A DNA stretch of 13,941 bases from Acanthamoeba sp. SK_2022b (Eukaryota > Discosea > Longamoebia > Acanthamoebidae). Location: the NCBI GenBank assembly GCA_027943245.1, contig JANDJZ010000958.1:1-13941 (forward strand), written 5' to 3'. The notes under the pieces are model-generated. The model searched no databases and was not told where the DNA came from. It worked only from the letters and a program-made list of their open reading frames with translations. The translations under genes and the position numbers were made by a program. Shown here in pieces: positions 10,024-13,941 of the stretch (its first letter is position 1; each line of letters starts with the position of its first letter).

Positions 10024-10132
10024 TCAGGCCAACCATTTGCTTTTTTGGAAGTGGAACTCCAGCTCATAATTGCAGACTTCAACCTTTAATTAAGGCTTTT
10101 TCAATCGCTGAGCTGCCGGGAGGAGCCAAGAA
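10024..10132 (+). promoter_or_regulatory. Presumed promoter / 5' UTR of the zinc-finger pseudokinase gene
   Basis: About 110 nt separate the upstream polyadenylation signal from the ATG at 10133. An AT-rich TTTAATTAAGG at about 10084-10094 stands out in GC-rich surroundings and might serve as a TATA-like element. This is inferred from position and composition only. Confidence 0.3.
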
Positions 10133-11477
10133 ATGGAACCTCCCTCGCGCTCCACAAGCTGGGAGGCGCTGGACAGTTGGGAAACAGAGCCAGACCTGTT
10201 GGACGTTTTTGCGAGTACTCTTCTTGCCTTTGCTAAAAAAAAGTTGTGTATATCACTGACCTCCCCCCCCCCGCAGTACTGGGCAATGGGCCGAGTGACA
10301 CCTTTTTCGCTCCAACATCTCCGGCCTTTGGTGCGACTGCCTGCTTCATGCTCCACACGCGCCCTGCTTACTGGAATGCAGCGGCCGAGTATGCGCAGGT
10401 GCCGCCATTGGTGCCGCCATCGTTGTCGCCGTCGCCAGGACCGTCGCCCTTGCCAGCGTCCGCTTCCACAACGAGCGGCGAGGGGACAGGTCATCTGGTG
10501 TGCAAGTGGTGCCGCACGAAGCGGTTCCACCGCACACAGGCCCTGCGCAACCACGAAAACAAATGCGAGCGGGACAAGATGAAGGAGCTGCAGCAGCGAC
10601 AGCAGCAGCATCAGCTGCTCCAGTCTCTGACGCAGACACAGCCCCCGTCCCAGCAGCGCCCACTCCGTGTGCGGCCTCTCGTGCAGCGGTCGCCACCCCA
10701 GCAGCAGCCGCAGCCGCAGTTGCCCCAGCTCCTGCAGCAGCACTACCCGGCCGCCGCCGCCGCAATGACCGCCGCCGCCCTATCCGCAGCTGCACCCACA
10801 ACCGCTCCCCACGCCCAGCCCGCCCATTTGCAGCCACACGCCAAACAGCACCAGCTCATCCACCTCCACCAGAACGCCGCCACGTACTCTTCGCCCTATA
10901 GTTCGTTCTTCCTTTACACGCACACGCGCACGCACGCACGCACGCACATGCGCAATGTGATTGATGGTGCTTGTGAAAATTGCAGTCACGCCGACGTCGT
11001 CGCCGCCGCAGGGATCGGACCTACCGTTCGTGGTCGTCAACCTGGACCCGCACGGCAGCCTGCATTCTCTAACGCTGCCGCGCCCGTTCGGAGCCATGGC
11101 GGTGAGCTACGCGGGAGCTGCCCTCACGACGCAGCCCGAGGTCATGCGGCCCGACCACTACTCGATCTGGCTCAAGCCCGTCGAGATCCTCACTGCCGCT
11201 CGCGGACGCACCGCCTTCCTCGAGATACACGGCGACGAGAGGCCTCTCTACCGCCTCGGCTTCTTCTCGCCACAACGTGCGCCACCCTGCCCCCAGCTCC
11301 GGTGGGTGTTGCGCATGTAGCGTGACCGCCCTCTAATGCTGGTGTGCGCGATCCAGCTTACATGGCTGGCAGTGAATTCTCTCCTCACAGCTCGCCGTCG
11401 AACAGAAGCGACGACCGGTCAGATGTACGCCCGCTACCACCTTTTGACTCAGTTGTCGTATATCGCATCACCGATTC

Positions 11478-11512
<35 letters not shown>

Positions 11513-11895
11513 TTGTATAAATCCTGCTAGGACGGTGATGATGGAAGCCGAAGGGGGCCTTCGCACAAACGTTCGCGGCCCGAGACCCAATACCCCCAGA
11601 TCGGAAGCAGCCCCTCGTGCGTGTCCCATATCGATCCGCATCAGCCCCCGACTAACATGTGGTCGTGCTCTTGGTCAGCGTGGCGTGCCCCGGAGCCAAC
11701 AACGGCTGCACATACGCGTCGCCGTCGTTACCCGACGTATGGGCGCACATGGAGAACTGCGTGACGTACCTGCGGCCGAGAGTCTACCAGTGGCACCGCG
11801 CGATGCGGGATCTCCTCCGCTTCGTCGCCCAGCTCAAGAACGTGCGTGTCACTCACTCTCTTTCACACACGCACACGCACACGCACACGCACGCA

Positions 11896-11965
<70 letters not shown>

Positions 11966-13941
11966 AAAATCAGCCAACAACAGTTCCAATGAGGTAGGTT
12001 AGGTGTGTAGCTTGCCTTGTGCATCACTCACACGAAGCTGCAGGACCAAGCCGTGAGCGAGCCTCCAGAGGACTTCATCGAAGGGGACTACCTGCCGCCC
12101 CTCTACAACGCCATCAAGCGAAGCATCCAAGGTTGGTTGAAGTTTTGGTTTATGCAACCGCCGTCTTGCTTCCTGTACTGGGCTCCAGCTCACGCGACAC
12201 ACTCGTGACGTTGTTCAGAGCTGCACGAGATGGGGGCGGAGGGCCCGGTCGGCGGGTCGCCCACGGAAGAGGAGGAGTGGCGGGAGGTGAAGCGGGAGGG
12301 GGGCGAGGATATTGAGGGACTGAGCGCTCAGAAAGAAGCCGAGCGACGACCAAACAGACAGATGGAGAAGGGAAAGGAGAAGAGAGCGGATGACGATGAC
12401 GACTCAGACTCAGACTCGTCTTCGTCGGAGGACCGCCGCTACAACGAATGGCCGCGCCCGTGGCAGCCCGACTTTTCGATATCGACGGCAGCCAAGAACG
12501 AAGGCGACATCCAAGAAGAACGAAGCGAAACCATCGCCGCGGCAGAGTCTGTGGAGCAGCGCGGAACAGGGGAGGAGCGGGCCGACCCCGGCGAGTCCAC
12601 CTACGCCACCTACGAAGAGATCCACCGCGGGTTGAACACCAAACAAAAGCAGAAACGGAAGGGCTCGAAGAAGACGAAAAAGACGAAGAAGGACAGGGAC
12701 AAGACCAAGAAGGGGAACAAGGGAGCGGATCCTTCGCTTGCCAGATCGAGTGATTCCTTCTTCCACGAGACCAGGGCCAGCAGCTTTTCTTCTGAGAGAG
12801 CCGACCCTGTCCAGCACCACGACAAGTGCGGCAAACAGCTCGGCTCGCTGTACGTGTCTCGCGCCCTCGCTTTAAAACGCACTGCCTCACAGAGGTGTGT
12901 CGCGTGTGGGTGCAGAGACGCGGCCACTCCCGCCGATCTGCGGCGGCTGATGTCGCCTCTGCTCTTCCCCGACACACTGCCCGACAAGATTCTCAACTCT
13001 CGCCTTCAGAGCTGGGGTCAGTGTACTCCTCCGTCGTTTTTTCTTCGTTATACGCTTTTCTTCGTTCTTTTGTCTTGATCGTTTTCCATCTCTCGGGGCA
13101 GCCGCCTATCCGGTGGGCCTCCTGCGCCAGCGAGTCCGTCCGGCCTGGACGATCGGCGCGGACGAGCTAGAGCTGGGCGGTCCCATCGCTCTCGGCCGAT
13201 TTGGACAAGAATGCAAGGTATGTCCTGTTCGCCAGCCCCCCAGCCAAGACACATCGCCAACCACTCACGAACGTATGCGTCGACAACATACCGCGCAGGC
13301 GGTCTGGAAGCAGACGGCTGTTACAGTGGTCCCGATCGCCATCGACGCCTCGCAGGCGCAGCAGCGGGCCTTCGCCTTTGAAATGGACGCGGTCACCGCC
13401 CTGCGCGACCCCCACATCGTCGCCGTCCTTGGCGGCCACGCCAGGTACGCGTCCACTCAGGCAGAACGTTCGAATTGTCGACAACTGACGCGAGCATAGG
13501 CCTCGCATGAGCGTGGTGACGGACCACACGCCGCTGGGGTCCCTCCACGAGCTACTTCACAACCGCGACCTGGCCCCGGACATCCCGCCGCCGCTCAAGC
13601 TCCGCATGGCGCGACAGGCGGCTCTGGGCATGCACTTCCTCCACGCCCACGGCCTCGCCCACGGCGACCTCCGCTCGGCCAACCTGCTCCTCGACGCCGA
13701 CGGCAACGTCAAGGTGGGCCGCTTCGGATTCGCGAGCCTTGGCGCAACGGACGACCGCCATCCGGTTGGCTGCGTGCAGTACATGGCGCCCGAGGTCCTG
13801 GCCGCCCGCGGTGGCGGCGGCGATGACGATGACCAGGCCTGCGTGGACGCGCTGGCCGACGTCTACGCCTTTGGCGTCGTGCTGTGGGAGATACTCACCA
13901 GGCGGCGGCCCTACGCCGGCCTCCCGCCCGCCACCGTCGCC
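10133..13941 (+). CDS. Multidomain protein: two C2HC zinc fingers, Q-rich and K-rich regions, and a TKL-like pseudokinase domain (3' end outside window)
   Basis: Exons: 10133-10214, 10277-10900, 10986-11276, 11357-11457, 11531-11616, 11679-11841, 12038-12131, 12219-13016, 13102-13217, 13299-13444, 13500 to window end. These give 981 residues with consistent phases. Finger 1 is C103-x2-C106-x13-H120-x3-C124. A Gln/Pro/Ala-rich stretch follows (about 130-230), then an unrecognised segment (about 236-333). Finger 2 is C398-x6-C405-x12-H418-x3-C422, spaced like TRAF/SIAH-type fingers. Acidic/Ser and Lys-rich tracts (possible NLS) occupy about 485-660. The kinase-like domain starts near 762 (WTIGADELELG). 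Its P-loop is ALGRFG, the VAIK Lys is Val796, the alpha-C Glu is Glu813, HRD is H888-G-D890, DFG is R908-F-G, and APE is intact (MAPEVL). Loss of the ATP-binding Lys and the Mg-binding Asp predicts no ordinary phosphotransfer, so a scaffold or allosteric role is inferred. The donor at 11457 is one of several options. Two genes instead of one cannot be excluded. Confidence 0.7.
10920..10947 (+). repeat. CACG/CGCA-type simple repeat in an intron
   Basis: An imperfect CACACG then CGCA repeat in the 85-nt intron 10901-10985. It is GC-rich, unlike the pure AC runs elsewhere. Confidence 0.7.
11478..11514 (+). repeat. (TTTA)n microsatellite in an intron
   Basis: About nine TTTA units in the short intron ending at 11530 (TGCTAG). 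It is strongly AT-rich against GC-rich exons and may strengthen intron recognition by base composition. Confidence 0.9.
11864..11963 (+). repeat. (CA)n microsatellite in an intron
   Basis: About 100 nt of CACACG, then pure CA, in the longest intron of this gene (11842-12037). It is followed at once by AATAAA (11963-11968). If read through, it encodes a His/Thr repeat tail ending at the TAA at 11965-11967. Confidence 0.95.
12850..12915 (+). other. Possible in-frame 66-nt intron within the exon 12219-13016
   Basis: This stretch begins GTACGTG, a near-ideal donor, and ends GGGTGCAG. It is 66 nt (a multiple of 3), has no stop in frame, and its removal joins GKQLGS-L to DAATPADL smoothly in phase 2. 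Its codons (TTA-free but with AAA and several TGT) and Cys-rich content (CVACGC) differ from the surrounding exon. It may be a constitutive intron, a retained one, or coding. Confidence 0.5.

Noticed and set aside
6154..12037. Simple repeats as CRISPR array or mobile-element ends
   Set aside because: The repeats are pure 2-4 nt units with no spacers, no terminal inverted repeats, no target-site duplications and no transposase frame.
12150..12977. 275-codon open frame on the - strand
   Set aside because: It is the mirror of the acidic/Lys-rich exon; the product is a low-complexity Ser/Arg/Pro/Leu mix with no motif.
240..13941. The three genes as a functional cluster or operon
   Set aside because: Each has its own start, introns and (for the second) its own polyadenylation signal, and the predicted functions do not form a pathway.

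Overview
The window looks like nuclear DNA of an amoebozoan, most likely Acanthamoeba. The reasons are GC-rich coding sequence, very intron-dense genes with short introns (mostly 55-140 nt), TAAC-type branch-point motifs, short intergenic gaps, and a gene mix typical of that lineage (a Rap-GAP, a molybdo-flavoenzyme, a TKL-type kinase-like protein). The organism is inferred from these features, not proven.

Three genes lie head to tail on the + strand. (1) 240-3238: a Rap/Ran-GAP domain protein of about 688 residues in at least 11 exons, with a Ser/Pro-rich N-terminus and a C-terminal GAP domain that keeps the asparagine thumb. (2) 3436-9994: a xanthine dehydrogenase/aldehyde oxidase-family enzyme. 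It can be reconstructed as 28 exons giving 1303 residues with every splice phase consistent. Both [2Fe-2S] clusters, the FAD domain and the molybdenum domain are recognisable, but two active-site positions differ from xanthine dehydrogenase. An AATAAA signal follows the stop. (3) 10133 to beyond 13941: a multidomain protein cut by the window end, in at least 11 exons. It has a C2HC finger, a Gln/Pro/Ala-rich stretch, an unrecognised segment, a TRAF/SIAH-like C2HC finger, an acidic then lysine-rich region, and a TKL-like kinase domain whose VAIK lysine and DFG aspartate are both replaced, so probably a pseudokinase.

The non-coding DNA is short: 239 nt before gene 1, 197 nt between genes 1 and 2, and 138 nt between genes 2 and 3. 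No gene-free stretch exceeds 300 nt. Long simple repeats ((GT)n, (CA)n, (GTT)n, (TTTA)n) fall only inside predicted introns and account for most of the unusually long ones. Two introns appear to use GC-AG boundaries. I see no tRNA, rRNA, CRISPR array or mobile element.

The three genes have no evident shared pathway: small-GTPase signalling, purine/aldehyde oxidation, and a kinase-like regulator or scaffold. Their adjacency reflects a compact genome rather than an operon. All exon boundaries were deduced by eye from reading frames, family motifs and splice signals; no alignment or transcript was available.
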